A stretch of DNA of 64,000 nt, from positions 1,482,501 to 1,546,500 of the forward strand of contig NC_014720.1 of NCBI RefSeq assembly GCF_000166775.1, written 5' to 3'. The notes under the pieces are model-generated. The model was not told where the DNA came from. It saw nothing but the letters and a program-made list of their open reading frames with translations, and did no database searches. The position numbers were made by a program, and so were the translations under genes. Below are positions 45,408-54,877 of this stretch, one piece after another. Positions within the stretch are counted from its first letter, which is position 1. The number at the start of each line of letters is the position of its first letter. Source of the DNA: Caldicellulosiruptor kronotskyensis 2002 (GTDB lineage: Bacteria; Bacillota; Thermoanaerobacteria; Caldicellulosiruptorales; Caldicellulosiruptoraceae).

Positions 45408-46493
45408 TTAAGATAAAACAATTTCCTCGAACTTACAAAGTGCTTTATACAAAACATCTTCATCGATTTTGTGACCTAAAACATAATCACATACATCTTT
45501 TAATAAAACCATTCTTATTGAAGCATTTATATTCTTCTTGTCATACTTCATAATTGAGATAATTTGACTTTTTTCAAATCTTTGAGGAAGCTTTATATTA
45601 TTCTTCTCTAAAATTCTTATTAAAAAATCTAAGTTTGATAAATCAAAATTAAATAGAATGTTTGAAAGTATCATCTCAGCAACCATTCCAAAAATAACGA
45701 ATATACCATGAGAAAAATGGTAATTGTAATATGTCTCTAATGCATGACCTACTGTGTGGCCAAAATTCAGAACCTCTCTTAAATGTGATTCTTTTTCGTC
45801 ATTTTCAACAACTTCGACTTTACAGTTAATAGATTTCTTTATCAACTGCATAGCAAGTATTTTATCTTGAAAAATCTCAAAAACATCATTTTCAAATCTA
45901 TCTTTCATATCCAATATACTTTTGTCTAAGGTAAAACCATATTTTATTATCTCACCAAAACCAGATAAAATCTCGCTTTTTGGTAATGTTTCCAAAAACT
46001 TAGGAGATATTATTATCATTTCAGGCTGGTAAAATGTCCCAATCTGGTTTTTGTAAGATTTATGATTAATACCAGTTTTTCCACCAATGCTACTGTCAAC
46101 CATTGAAAGAAGAGTTGTTGGAATGTGAATGAGTTTCACACCACGCTTATATGTAGATGCTATAAATCCGACTACATCACCAATAACTCCACCACCAATT
46201 GCAACAAACAATGCTCTTCTGTCCACATTTCTATCTAAAAGATAATCAATTGCCTTTAGGTAAGATTCTATTGACTTTGACTCCTCTCCTTCATCAAAAA
46301 GGTAGAGGTAAGAGTAGGAAAGACTATCAATAAAATCTTTGTAGAGTCTGTAGACCATCTTGTCGGTAAATATTACAAGATTTGAGCAATTAAAAGATGC
46401 AAGATATTCTCCGGTTTTTTCTATACTCTCAATAAAGATAATGGGAATATTTTTTTCTTCCCTTTTTAAACTTAAGTAAATCCTATCTTCCAT
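45408..46493 (-). CDS. aroB: 3-dehydroquinate synthase
   Basis: AroB makes 3-dehydroquinate from DAHP, step 2 of the shikimate pathway, using NAD and zinc. Typical parts are the GGGVIGDVVGFIASTYKRG nucleotide loop, HIPTTLLSMVDSSIGGKTGIN, the zinc-binding Glu in GFGEIIKYG and the His segments LNFGHTVGHALE and FSHGIFVIFGM. The start at 46493 (AAAGGA upstream) gives 361 residues, the usual length; the frame extends to 46535. No other aro gene is adjacent, which is uncommon. Confidence 0.93.
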   Translation of the reverse strand: MEDRIYLSLKREEKNIPIIFIESIEKTGEYLASFNCSNLVIFTDKMVYRLYKDFIDSLSYSYLYLFDEGEESKSIESYLKAIDYLLDRNVDRRALFVAIGGGVIGDVVGFIASTYKRGVKLIHIPTTLLSMVDSSIGGKTGINHKSYKNQIGTFYQPEMIIISPKFLETLPKSEILSGFGEIIKYGFTLDKSILDMKDRFENDVFEIFQDKILAMQLIKKSINCKVEVVENDEKESHLREVLNFGHTVGHALETYYNYHFSHGIFVIFGMVAEMILSNILFNFDLSNLDFLIRILEKNNIKLPQRFEKSQIISIMKYDKKNINASIRMVLLKDVCDYVLGHKIDEDVLYKALCKFEEIVLS

Positions 46494-46533
46494 CCTACCC
46501 ATCCTTTTTGTAAATTTTATAAAATTAAAAGAC

Positions 46534-46561
46534 AAGCCGGCACTTCTTATAATACCGGCTT
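46534..46561 (-). terminator. Hairpin between ileS and aroB
   Basis: AAGCCGG / CCGGCTT stem with a 14-base loop followed by GTCTTTT on the minus strand. Possibly only partial termination. Confidence 0.6.
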
Positions 46562-46574
46562 TATCTTTTTTATG

Positions 46575-49337
46575 TTATTTACCCTTTACAACCTCATAGC
46601 ACCTTGGACATACATTTAAACTTTCTTCATTCTTTCCAACCATTGTATCGAATTTCCAACATCGTTCACACTTTGAACCATCAGCCTTATAAACTTCCAC
46701 TTTTATCTGGCCGCTATCACTTTCTTCAACCTCAAGCTGAGAAACAATTAATACTTCCTGAATAATGTCTTTGTTTTCTTCTATAAATCTTTTTATATCA
46801 CCTTTTGCAAAAATTTTCACTTTGCTATCCAATGAACTTCCAATAAGCTTTTCATTTCTTGCAATTTCAAGCTGTTTTGAAACAATGTCTTTTATTTCAA
46901 TTATTTTATCCCACTTTTCTCTTAATGCTTCATCTCTTAATATATCTTCATTGATACTTGGCCAGCTTGTCAAAAACACTGATTCAGCGTCTTCCTCTTT
47001 AAAAATAATATTTTGCCAAATTTCTTCTGCTGTAAAAGACAAAATTGGTGCAATGAGTTTTGTGAGCGCAATTAGTATTTCGTACATGACAGTTTGTGCA
47101 GATCTTCTGTCAAGGCTTTCACTTTTTGATGCATAAAGTCTATCTTTGTTTATGTCAAGATACAAATTACTCATGTCAATTACACAGAAGTTATGAACAA
47201 GATGATATACCTGATTATAATCATACTCTTCGTAAGCTTTTGTAACCTTTTCAATCAACTTATACAGCCTTTGTAACGCCCACTTGTCAATTTCTTTAAG
47301 GTTTTCATATCCTACCTTATCTGTTTTCGGATTAAAATCATAAAGATTTCCAAGCAAGAATCTTGCTGTGTTTCTTATCTTTCTATAAATTTCTGTTAGC
47401 TGTTTTATAATATCCTTTGAAATTCTCATATCTGTTGTATAGTCAGCTGAAACGCACCAAAGCCTTAAAATGTCTGCTCCGAACTCATTGATGATATCAA
47501 ACGGCGATATTACATTTCCTTCTGACTTTGACATTTTCTTCCCTTCGCCGTCAACAACAAACCCATGAGTCAGAACAATTCTATACGGTGCTCTTCCTTT
47601 TGTCGCAACAGCTGTCAAAAGCGATGACTGGAACCATCCTCTGTACTGGTCGTTTCCTTCTAAGTACATATCACATGGCCACTCTAAATCTTCTCTGCTC
47701 TCTAAAACATAGGCATGAGAAGAACCTGAGTCAAACCACACATCCATAATGTCAGTCTCTTTTTCAAACTCGCTACATCCACAAACAAGACACTTTGTAC
47801 CTTCTGGCAAGAGTTCTTTGACATCCTTAGAAAACCAAGCATCAGAACCTTCTTTTTCAAATATTTTTGCTATATAATCAATTGTTTCATCAGTTATTAA
47901 CTCTTTCCTGCAATTTTTGCAATAGAATATTGGAATTGGCACACCCCAGATTCTCTGCCTTGAGATACACCAGTCTTGCCTGTCTGCAATCATATTGTAA
48001 ATTCTATCTCTTCCCCACTCTGGCACCCACTTGACATCATCTACAGCCTTGAGAGCCTGATCTCTAAAACCTTTGACTGAAGCAAACCACTGCTCGGTCG
48101 CTCTGAATATAACAGGATTTTTACATCTCCAGCAGTGAGGATACTGGTGAGTTATCTTTTCAACACCAAGAAGATGACCTGAAGCTTCCAACTCCTTTGC
48201 AATCTCCTTGTTTGAATCCTCATAAAAGAGGCCTGCAAACTTGCCAGCTTCTTTTGTCAAATATCCTTTATTGTCAACTGGAACAATTACAGGTATATTA
48301 TACTTCTGACAAACCTCAAAGTCTTCTTCACCATGACCCGGTGCTGTGTGAACACAACCTGTTCCTGCTTCCAAAGTTACATGTTCACCCAAAATTACTA
48401 AAGAAGTTCTATCCAAAAATGGATGTTTACATTTTACATATTCTAAATCCTTGCCTTTAAACCTTGCAATTTCTTTGTACTGCTCAATTTTATTTGTCTT
48501 CATTACTCTTTCTACAAGCTCAGATGCCACAACTAATATCTCATTTCCGATATCAATCAAACTATAATCAAAATCAGCATTTAAGGCAATTGCTAAGTTG
48601 CCTGGAAGTGTCCATGTTGTGGTTGTCCAAATTACAATGTATACCTTTTTATCTCTTATAGGTAAATTTGAAAACAATCCTTTGTCGTCGATCACTTCAA
48701 ACTTAACATAAATAGAGTATGTCCTGTCTTCCTGATATTCAATCTCTGCTTCTGCTAATGCAGTTTCACACGACGGACACCAATAAACAGGTTTTAAACC
48801 TTTGTAGATGTACCCTTTTTTAGCCATTTCTCCAAATACGCGAATTTGTCTTGCCTCAAATTTTGGGTCTAAAGTCATATAAGGATTTTCCCATTCACCA
48901 AACACGCCAAGTCTTTTGAACTGTTGTCTTTGGATGTCAATATAGCTGAGGGCAAACTCTTTACACTTTTTCCTAAACTCTACTGGGTCGATTTCATGCC
49001 TGTTTACTCCAAGCTTTTTGATAACCTGCTGCTCGATCGGAAGACCGTGTGTATCCCAGCCAGGAATATAAGGTGTGTAATAGCCATGCAATGATTTGTA
49101 TTTATTTACTATGTCTTTTAAAACTTTGTTCAAGGCATGTCCTAAATGAATGTCGCCATTTGCATAAGGTGGTCCGTCATGAAGAATAAACTTTTTATTA
49201 TTTTTATTTTTTTCGAGCATCTTTTTGAAAATATCATTTTCTTGCCAGAACTTTAGAAATTGAGGTTCTCTTTGTGCTAAGTTTGCTCTCATTGGAAAAT
49301 CGGTTTTTGGTAAGTTCAATGTTTGACTCCAGTCCAT
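46575..49337 (-). CDS. ileS: Isoleucyl-tRNA synthetase
   Basis: A class I synthetase of about 920 residues that charges tRNA-Ile and edits valine. The HIGH motif is in PPYANGDIHLGHALNK, the KMSKS motif in GKKMSKSEGNVISPFD, and the editing domain includes WTTTTWTLPGNLAIAL and GTGCVHTAPGHGEEDF. The C-terminal zinc ribbon has CERCWKFD and CPRCYEVV. The ATG at 49337 gives the common start MDWSQTLNLPKTDFPMRANL; the first ATG at 49349 is too close to AGGGGG. No T-box leader is visible upstream, because divIVA adjoins directly. Confidence 0.96.
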   Translation of the reverse strand: MDWSQTLNLPKTDFPMRANLAQREPQFLKFWQENDIFKKMLEKNKNNKKFILHDGPPYANGDIHLGHALNKVLKDIVNKYKSLHGYYTPYIPGWDTHGLPIEQQVIKKLGVNRHEIDPVEFRKKCKEFALSYIDIQRQQFKRLGVFGEWENPYMTLDPKFEARQIRVFGEMAKKGYIYKGLKPVYWCPSCETALAEAEIEYQEDRTYSIYVKFEVIDDKGLFSNLPIRDKKVYIVIWTTTTWTLPGNLAIALNADFDYSLIDIGNEILVVASELVERVMKTNKIEQYKEIARFKGKDLEYVKCKHPFLDRTSLVILGEHVTLEAGTGCVHTAPGHGEEDFEVCQKYNIPVIVPVDNKGYLTKEAGKFAGLFYEDSNKEIAKELEASGHLLGVEKITHQYPHCWRCKNPVIFRATEQWFASVKGFRDQALKAVDDVKWVPEWGRDRIYNMIADRQDWCISRQRIWGVPIPIFYCKNCRKELITDETIDYIAKIFEKEGSDAWFSKDVKELLPEGTKCLVCGCSEFEKETDIMDVWFDSGSSHAYVLESREDLEWPCDMYLEGNDQYRGWFQSSLLTAVATKGRAPYRIVLTHGFVVDGEGKKMSKSEGNVISPFDIINEFGADILRLWCVSADYTTDMRISKDIIKQLTEIYRKIRNTARFLLGNLYDFNPKTDKVGYENLKEIDKWALQRLYKLIEKVTKAYEEYDYNQVYHLVHNFCVIDMSNLYLDINKDRLYASKSESLDRRSAQTVMYEILIALTKLIAPILSFTAEEIWQNIIFKEEDAESVFLTSWPSINEDILRDEALREKWDKIIEIKDIVSKQLEIARNEKLIGSSLDSKVKIFAKGDIKRFIEENKDIIQEVLIVSQLEVEESDSGQIKVEVYKADGSKCERCWKFDTMVGKNEESLNVCPRCYEVVKGK

Positions 49338-49365
49338 CTCGTGTTTCATCCCCCTGCCAAAAATA

Positions 49366-49827
49366 TTAGTCGTTTTGTAGTTCTTTGTCTACCATTTCAA
49401 GTGCACTAAGTTCAGTTTGTAGTAAATTCCTGAACTTGTTAAGAAAAAGTTGATACCTTTTTTTAAGCTCCCCATATTCATATGTTATTTGCAAAACTTT
49501 GCTATTTGCTTCTTCTATCATCTTTGAAGCCTTCATCTCGGCTTCTTTGATTATTGTCTCAGCTTTTTGATATGCCACCTTTTTAATCTCCTCTGCAGTT
49601 GACTGTGCAACAATCAACGTGTTTTGAAGGGTCTCTTCAATTGTCTTATAGTTTTGAATGTTCTCATTCAAAAGTGCAATCTTGTCTTTGAGCTCTAAGT
49701 TTTCCTTGTACAAAGCCTCATAATCTTTTAAAACTTGGTCCAAAAACTCTTCTACCTCTTCAACACTGTACCCGCCTATATACACCCTTTTAAAGGTCTT
49801 AGATTCAATATCTTGAGGGGTTAACAT
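49366..49827 (-). CDS. divIVA: DivIVA-domain cell division protein
   Basis: 153 residues. The N-terminal lipid-binding segment (LTPQDIESKTFKRVYIGGYSVEEVEEFLDQVLKDYEALYKEN) is the DivIVA hallmark. It is followed by a long coiled coil. DivIVA marks curved membrane at poles and septa. TTG and ATG are adjacent; both follow GGAGGT. The neighbourhood (ileS, ylmH, yggT, sepF, yggS) is the conserved Gram-positive division cluster. Confidence 0.93.
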   Translation of the reverse strand: MLTPQDIESKTFKRVYIGGYSVEEVEEFLDQVLKDYEALYKENLELKDKIALLNENIQNYKTIEETLQNTLIVAQSTAEEIKKVAYQKAETIIKEAEMKASKMIEEANSKVLQITYEYGELKKRYQLFLNKFRNLLQTELSALEMVDKELQND

Positions 49828-49851
49828 CAATATTTTACCTCCGCATAAAAA

Positions 49852-50634
49852 TTATGAAAATCTCGAAACTTCTATACTAATTCTTCCCTTTTTCGTAGTG
49901 GACAATACCTTTTCGATTTTGAGTCGCCCATGATGACGTACCGAAACCAAATCCCCTTCCTTAACAGCATACGAAGGTTTATCAATGTATACCCAGTTGA
50001 CTGCTACTTTCATCTGTCTGATTAAATCTGCTGCTTCTTCTCTTGAAATTCCAAAACCGTGGCTTATTACACTGTCAACTCTGAGCGATGCAACTGTATA
50101 AACAACTCTTTTACTGTTATTGTTGATAAACCATTTTATATCGATTTGACCATTTTCAACAATACTGCATTTTACTTTCTCATTGCCTATTTTGTCTATA
50201 TTTGTTACAACATATGTTGCAATTTCATCTTTTACAAACACAAGCGCGCCATTTTCTTTGACCAAAATGTCACCTATTTTGTCTCTTTTGAGTCCGTTTC
50301 CAATAAAACTACCCAAAATTTGTCTGTGAGAAAGATTATTCTTAGCTTCAATTAAAATTGTTTGTATTGGATATGTGAGATTTTCTGTATATTCTTCAAA
50401 ATCTCTGTTAAAAAGGGCCAATATATTTCTTTCGCTGTCTTCATACCCGCCCCAACTTCTGTGTAGAATATGATTTTGATTCTTTAGTAGGACCTCGACT
50501 GCATACTTTATTGCAAACGGGGAAAGAAAGTCAGAATATTCAATTCCCCAGCTAAGCTTTTTTATCAAGTTTTTGAGTTTCAGCACTTCATACTTGTTCT
50601 CTTCGGGAATATAAGTCATAGCCTGGTGCCCCAT
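49852..50634 (-). CDS. ylmH: YlmH-type RNA-binding protein (S4 domain)
   Basis: A 260-residue protein of the division cluster. The C-terminal S4 domain is visible at about 185-245 (LRVDSVISHGFGISREEAADLIRQMKVAVNWV, YAVKEGDLVSVRHHGR). The N-terminal part with GGYEDSERNILALF and GSFIGNGLKRDKIGDI matches the YlmH family. YlmH acts on stalled ribosomes in some Firmicutes and is usually encoded next to sepF and divIVA. The start is uncertain between ATG 50634 and ATG 50619, neither with a strong site. Confidence 0.88.
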   Translation of the reverse strand: MGHQAMTYIPEENKYEVLKLKNLIKKLSWGIEYSDFLSPFAIKYAVEVLLKNQNHILHRSWGGYEDSERNILALFNRDFEEYTENLTYPIQTILIEAKNNLSHRQILGSFIGNGLKRDKIGDILVKENGALVFVKDEIATYVVTNIDKIGNEKVKCSIVENGQIDIKWFINNNSKRVVYTVASLRVDSVISHGFGISREEAADLIRQMKVAVNWVYIDKPSYAVKEGDLVSVRHHGRLKIEKVLSTTKKGRISIEVSRFS

Positions 50635-50637
50635 TTT

Positions 50638-50913
50638 TCATATTAATATTATAAGAAGTAGTCGCAAAAGCCATCTTAAAACTTCTAAAAGAATTATAGC
50701 AATCATAGGAGAAAAGTCAATAAAACCTATCCGAATGTATCGCAAAGCTACTCTCCTCACAGGGTCAAGGATAGGATTTACAATAGTACCTAATATCCTC
50801 CTATATTTGTTGTATGGGTCAACTATCACCCACGATAAAATTGCATCAACTATTATACAAAATTCAACAAACGAAATTGCCTTGTCTGCAAATCCAAATA
50901 AAAATCTTATCAT
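50638..50913 (-). CDS. yggT: YggT family membrane protein
   Basis: 91 residues with two hydrophobic segments. The YggT motif region INPILDPVRRVALRYIRIGFIDFSPMIAIILLEVLRWLL is clear. GGGGGAG precedes the ATG. It is a member of the division cluster and is thought to take part in membrane and osmotic functions, not firmly known. Confidence 0.9.
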   Translation of the reverse strand: MIRFLFGFADKAISFVEFCIIVDAILSWVIVDPYNKYRRILGTIVNPILDPVRRVALRYIRIGFIDFSPMIAIILLEVLRWLLRLLLIILI

Positions 50914-50941
50914 AAAACTCCCCCAAAAATTTTTGTCTTGA

Positions 50942-51379
50942 TTACTTCAACCAGGCAAATACACCTTTCGACCTGAACTCTTCTTTGAGCTGTTCATCAA
51001 CCTCTAAATCAATACTTCTTGGAACAACAACAAATATCTTTTTGCTCACCTTATGAATCTTGGCATCCAGAACATAAACAGCCCCGCTTACAAAATCAAT
51101 TATTCTTTGTATATGCTCCTCTGCTACTTGTTCTAAATTGAAAACAACTATTTTGTTTTCTCTAAGAGCATCGCAAACCTTAACAACCTCATCAAAGAGT
51201 TTGAGATTGTATACTGTAACTTCTGTCTGGTTTGCTTTTCCGATTGTCACTACCTTTGGCGTTTCATGTTTTGGTTTTGCATTTTCATCTTTTGTTTTTG
51301 AAATGTCCTGAGGCTTGTCCTCCTCTTCAATTTCAATGCCAATAAGGTTTAAAAATTTTCTTTGAAGGTTATCAAACAT
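50942..51379 (-). CDS. sepF: Cell division protein SepF
   Basis: 145 residues. The N-terminal amphipathic membrane anchor (FDNLQRKFLNLIGIE) is followed by an acidic linker and the SepF beta-sandwich (VTIGKANQTEVTVYNLKLFDEV, VVFNLEQVAEEHIQRIIDFVSGAVYVLDAKIHKVSKKIFVVVP). SepF tethers and aligns FtsZ filaments. The ATG at 51379 with GGGAGG is preferred to the longer frame to 51421, which overlaps yggS. Confidence 0.93.
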   Translation of the reverse strand: MFDNLQRKFLNLIGIEIEEEDKPQDISKTKDENAKPKHETPKVVTIGKANQTEVTVYNLKLFDEVVKVCDALRENKIVVFNLEQVAEEHIQRIIDFVSGAVYVLDAKIHKVSKKIFVVVPRSIDLEVDEQLKEEFRSKGVFAWLK

Positions 51380-51398
51380 GACCAAAAAACCTCCCTTA

Positions 51399-52100
51399 TT
51401 ATTTTTGTGGTCTTTCCCCAAAGATTTTAGTTCCTATTCTAACCAAGGTGGCACCCTCTTCTATTGCCACCTCAAAGTCACCACTCATACCCATTGACAG
51501 CACTTCAATGTTAACATTATTATAATTTAATTTCTTATATTTTTCAAAGATTTCTTTCATCTTTCTAAAGTACACTCTTAATTTCATTTCGTCATCTTCG
51601 ATTGGAGGTATTGTCATAAAACCCTTGAGAATGACATGTGAACAATTACTGATCTTTTCAATCAAATCATCTACTTTCTCTATACTAACTCCACCCTTTG
51701 ACTCTTCACCACCTATGTTTATTTCTATAAGTACACTGCATATTTTACTTGCTTTTGCACATCTTTTTTCAAGTTCATCAATTTGCTGAGGGCTGTCAAT
51801 TGAATGAATGAGACTTACTTTATCATAAATGTATTTAATCTTGTTTGTTTGAAGCCTTCCTATAAAATGCCATTCAAGATAAGGAAGTTCTTGAAACTTT
51901 GGCAAGAATTCTTGTACCCTGTTCTCACCAAAAATCTTTAGACCAAACTGGTTTGCAAGCTTTATAGTCTCGACATCTACCCCTTTGGTTGCACCAAGCA
52001 GGCTTACCTCATCTGGCTTTCTACCAGCTCTTAAACAAGCCATTTCAATTCTTTCCATTACATCCTCAATATTTTTTTTAAGCGTTTCTTTGTCAACCAT
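51399..52100 (-). CDS. yggS: YggS-family pyridoxal phosphate homeostasis protein
   Basis: 233 residues with the YggS (PLPBP) hallmarks: VSLLGATKGVDVETIKLANQFG with the PLP-binding Lys, GENRVQEFLPKFQELPYLEWHFIGRLQTNK, SIDSPQQIDELEKR, LIEINIGGEESKGG and the C-terminal LSMGMSGDFEVAIEEGATLVRIGTKIFG. It binds pyridoxal phosphate without known catalysis and affects amino-acid balance. The ATG follows GGGTGA. Confidence 0.94.
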   Translation of the reverse strand: MVDKETLKKNIEDVMERIEMACLRAGRKPDEVSLLGATKGVDVETIKLANQFGLKIFGENRVQEFLPKFQELPYLEWHFIGRLQTNKIKYIYDKVSLIHSIDSPQQIDELEKRCAKASKICSVLIEINIGGEESKGGVSIEKVDDLIEKISNCSHVILKGFMTIPPIEDDEMKLRVYFRKMKEIFEKYKKLNYNNVNIEVLSMGMSGDFEVAIEEGATLVRIGTKIFGERPQK

Positions 52101-52115
52101 AAGTCATCACCCAGT

Positions 52116-53261
52116 TTATTCAAATATAATTCTTCCAAAATGCCCTCCAGCACCAAATTTAACGGTGTAGTCTTGATTCATAAATCTTACAAGTTTTTGA
52201 GCTACATTTTCATCAATGTTATAATTCTTAAAAGTACCATTATTTAGAGATTTAATAAAGTTTATTTCATTTTCAAAAACGTCAATTATTTTTTTGATCG
52301 TTTTTTGTCCAAATCCCTGTACAAGTTCAAAAGGGAATGTGTAAAAATAAGGCGGTTTTTCAATAGGATTTTCTGTCCTGCAAAGCCAAGAAATTCTGTC
52401 TTCAACACCAATTACAATGTCTCTGCTTTTGCAAAATGGACATAATATTAAATCTTGGCTTTTTAAATTAAATGAACTGTTACATCTATTGCAATACGAT
52501 TTATGATATTTTCCAAGTTTTGGGTTTATGCCATAGTTTGCCTTTATTCTGTTTTCCTTTAAACTTTTTATAACATCTTTTGCAGAAACATTTTCAACCT
52601 CAATTTCGTTAAACTCTCTTGCAATATTTTTTAAAGAATGAGCGTCTGAGTTAGAAAGAAGACTCCTTTTTTGAACATTACAAAGAGCATTTACCATATA
52701 AGAGTCTGCAGAAAGACCAAGCTCTATTGAAAAAACCTCTATCTTCTTAAAAACCTCCTCAACTCTTTGTGCTGCTGAATAAAAACCTTTATATGGTGTA
52801 AATGCATGTGCAGGCACAGTTAAAAGTCCAAAAGATGATACAATCTTTTCAAATTCGCTAATTTGGCCTCTGAAAACTGGACAGCTAAAATCAATTTGAT
52901 TAAAGTAGGTTTTAATTATTTTTCTAAAGTCTTTTAACTTTTCATAATCTTCGAAAAAGACAAGACAGTGAAAATCATTTGAACAAAACCTCAATTCAAT
53001 CTCGGCTGCAGGTATTATCAAAAGCCTTTCAGAATACAGGCTTCCATCTTTCAATTCAAGCTTTCCTTTATCTAATAGCTTATCAGTTTCATCAATTACA
53101 TCCTTGCATAAAAAATCGACAATACCAATCACATCAAGTCCTTTTTCATCTTTTGCTGTTTTTATAATATTCTCCAGCGTAAGGGTTTTTGAAGAAGGTA
53201 CCTTTATATACCTTCCATTAGAAAATCCAATGTGGACGTGCAAATCGGCATATACCCTCAT
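52116..53261 (-). CDS. Endonuclease Q-like PHP-domain DNA repair nuclease
   Basis: 381 residues. The PHP metal site is visible as DLHVHIGFSNGRYIKVP, IGIVDFLCKDVI, IIPAAEIELRF, FHCLVF, VPAHAFTPYKGFYSA and LLSNSDAHSLKN. A zinc finger follows (YCNRCNSSF, LCPFCKSRD). GFGQKTIKKIIDVF is a helix-hairpin-helix-like patch. This order is that of archaeal/bacterial EndoQ, which cuts 5' to deaminated bases (uracil, hypoxanthine, xanthine) in DNA. Overlaps the NUDIX gene by 4 bases. Activity is inferred from family similarity. Confidence 0.85.
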   Translation of the reverse strand: MRVYADLHVHIGFSNGRYIKVPSSKTLTLENIIKTAKDEKGLDVIGIVDFLCKDVIDETDKLLDKGKLELKDGSLYSERLLIIPAAEIELRFCSNDFHCLVFFEDYEKLKDFRKIIKTYFNQIDFSCPVFRGQISEFEKIVSSFGLLTVPAHAFTPYKGFYSAAQRVEEVFKKIEVFSIELGLSADSYMVNALCNVQKRSLLSNSDAHSLKNIAREFNEIEVENVSAKDVIKSLKENRIKANYGINPKLGKYHKSYCNRCNSSFNLKSQDLILCPFCKSRDIVIGVEDRISWLCRTENPIEKPPYFYTFPFELVQGFGQKTIKKIIDVFENEINFIKSLNNGTFKNYNIDENVAQKLVRFMNQDYTVKFGAGGHFGRIIFE

Positions 53262-53809
53262 TTTATCAAACCTTGCTCCTGCAAATACATGTTTGCAAGA
53301 AGAAGTCCTATTATTGTCTTTGCATCCCTAATCTCACCTTTTTTGACCATCAAAATAGCATCATTCATCTTAATTTTTAGTACTTCCACAAACTCATCAG
53401 CATCTGTATGAACCTCTCCTTTGAAAAGGCCTGTTGCAAGGTACACATGTATCACTTCGTTTGAAAATCCAGGCGTTGTATAAATCTCGGTAAGTTTTAT
53501 TAATTCGCTTGCTTTATAACCTGTTTCTTCTTCAAGCTCTCTTTTGGCACATTCGAGTGGATCTTCGTCTTTGTCAAGCTTGCCTGCAGGAAGTTCTATT
53601 ATTACCTTTTCAATTGGTTTTCGAAACTGTTTTACAAAGATGACATTGTTCTCATCATCGACAGGAACAACTACAGCTGCACCCGAGTGAAGTACAATAG
53701 CACGCTGAGAGATATTGCCGTTTGGAAGTAAAACCTTGTCCACTTTTAATGATATAAATGAACCGTCATATATCAATGTAGAGTCTATGGTCTTTTCATA
53801 AAAATCCAT
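53258..53809 (-). CDS. nudF: NUDIX hydrolase, ADP-ribose pyrophosphatase-like
   Basis: 183 residues with the Nudix box GKLDKDEDPLECAKRELEEETGY and a typical ADP-ribose diphosphatase surround (FVKQFRKPIEKVIIELPAGK, YTTPGFSNEVIHVYLATGL). Such enzymes split ADP-ribose and related sugar nucleotides. It is followed by EndoQ with coupled translation and preceded by a DUF3866 gene, an order seen in clostridia. Confidence 0.9.
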   Translation of the reverse strand: MDFYEKTIDSTLIYDGSFISLKVDKVLLPNGNISQRAIVLHSGAAVVVPVDDENNVIFVKQFRKPIEKVIIELPAGKLDKDEDPLECAKRELEEETGYKASELIKLTEIYTTPGFSNEVIHVYLATGLFKGEVHTDADEFVEVLKIKMNDAILMVKKGEIRDAKTIIGLLLANMYLQEQGLIK

Positions 53810-53818
53810 CTTTATTCT

Positions 53819-54871
53819 TCATCTCCTTTTAAGTTTTGTCGAAACATATTCAGCTGTAGCAAAAAGTTCTAAAAAGTATTCACAATCTTGCTCATAACTT
53901 CTCCCCATTGTGCTCATGATTGATTTATATTTTTCAACTATCATTTTATCTATTTCGTTTACCACAGCTACAGTATGCTTTGCACGGTAATTGTTTAATA
54001 TCTTATATATTTTTGCGAAAAATATTTTATCCTCAAAATCAAAAATTGGAATTTCTACAGAACAATTGACATAATTTAATATTGTAAGAGAATGATGACT
54101 TATGAATCTGTGCCGCTGTCTTTTTTCATTTTTCGATACTCTCACAGGAAACACTACTCTACCGCCAAACCTAACTACATCCTCAATAACATGGACAGCC
54201 TTGTAACTACTGAACCCAAACTTTGTCCCTGTTCCCACAATTCCGGGCAGGGGAGAAATTATAGCAACATCACATCCCAAGCTTTGAGAAAAAATGAGAG
54301 AATTTATTTCGTTTATACATTCAAATTCACCATTGAATGCTTCCTGGCATGTTATTATGTAGTCTACAAATTTGTTTTCTTTTAAAAATTCTAAGTTATG
54401 TGAAAGCTTTGCATTTAACATTCCCCAATCGTTTAATATGACAGAAATCTTTATTCTTTTTACTTTTTCTTTAAGGTAAATACATAGAGGCAAAAGCATG
54501 CTATGAAGCTCACATACAATAACAATTATATCATTAAAATTTGGGACTTTATCAAAAAGGTCAGGATTTTTTTCTTCTTCTGTTAGGACAGAAAATTGCA
54601 GTGGTGTGTATCTGAGCTTCATTATATGACCTTTTGACAAATTTTTAAAAGCCTCAAAAGGCAAAATATAATCATATCCGCCAGTCCCAAGCTGAAGCAT
54701 TCTTGCTGTTGTGTTTACTAAAACCTCTTGTCCCTCTTTTACCTCGTGATTTATATCTAAAAAGTTTATAGCTATACCTACATCACCGTCTTGATATTTT
54801 ACTTCAACATACTGGCAAACCCCTGTGTTATTTATCTTTCTTGTCACAATCCCTTTTTTTATTTCAAACAC
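53819..54871 (-). CDS. DUF3866 family protein
   Basis: 350 residues, no signal peptide or membrane helix. The N-terminal beta region (GIVTRKINNTGVCQYVEVKY, TARMLQLGTGGYDYILPFEAF) is typical of DUF3866. Later parts contain SQSLGCDVAIISPLPGIVGTGTKFGFSSYKAVHVIEDVVRFGG with Rossmann-like traits. GTG start after AGGGGAG. Function unknown, often near NUDIX hydrolases. Confidence 0.82.
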   Translation of the reverse strand: MFEIKKGIVTRKINNTGVCQYVEVKYQDGDVGIAINFLDINHEVKEGQEVLVNTTARMLQLGTGGYDYILPFEAFKNLSKGHIMKLRYTPLQFSVLTEEEKNPDLFDKVPNFNDIIVIVCELHSMLLPLCIYLKEKVKRIKISVILNDWGMLNAKLSHNLEFLKENKFVDYIITCQEAFNGEFECINEINSLIFSQSLGCDVAIISPLPGIVGTGTKFGFSSYKAVHVIEDVVRFGGRVVFPVRVSKNEKRQRHRFISHHSLTILNYVNCSVEIPIFDFEDKIFFAKIYKILNNYRAKHTVAVVNEIDKMIVEKYKSIMSTMGRSYEQDCEYFLELFATAEYVSTKLKRR

Positions 54872-54877
54872 TTTGTC

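Noticed and set aside
49338..49365. T-box leader for ileS
   Set aside because: Only about 28 bases separate ileS from divIVA; there is no room for specifier and antiterminator structures, so ileS is transcribed as part of the division cluster.
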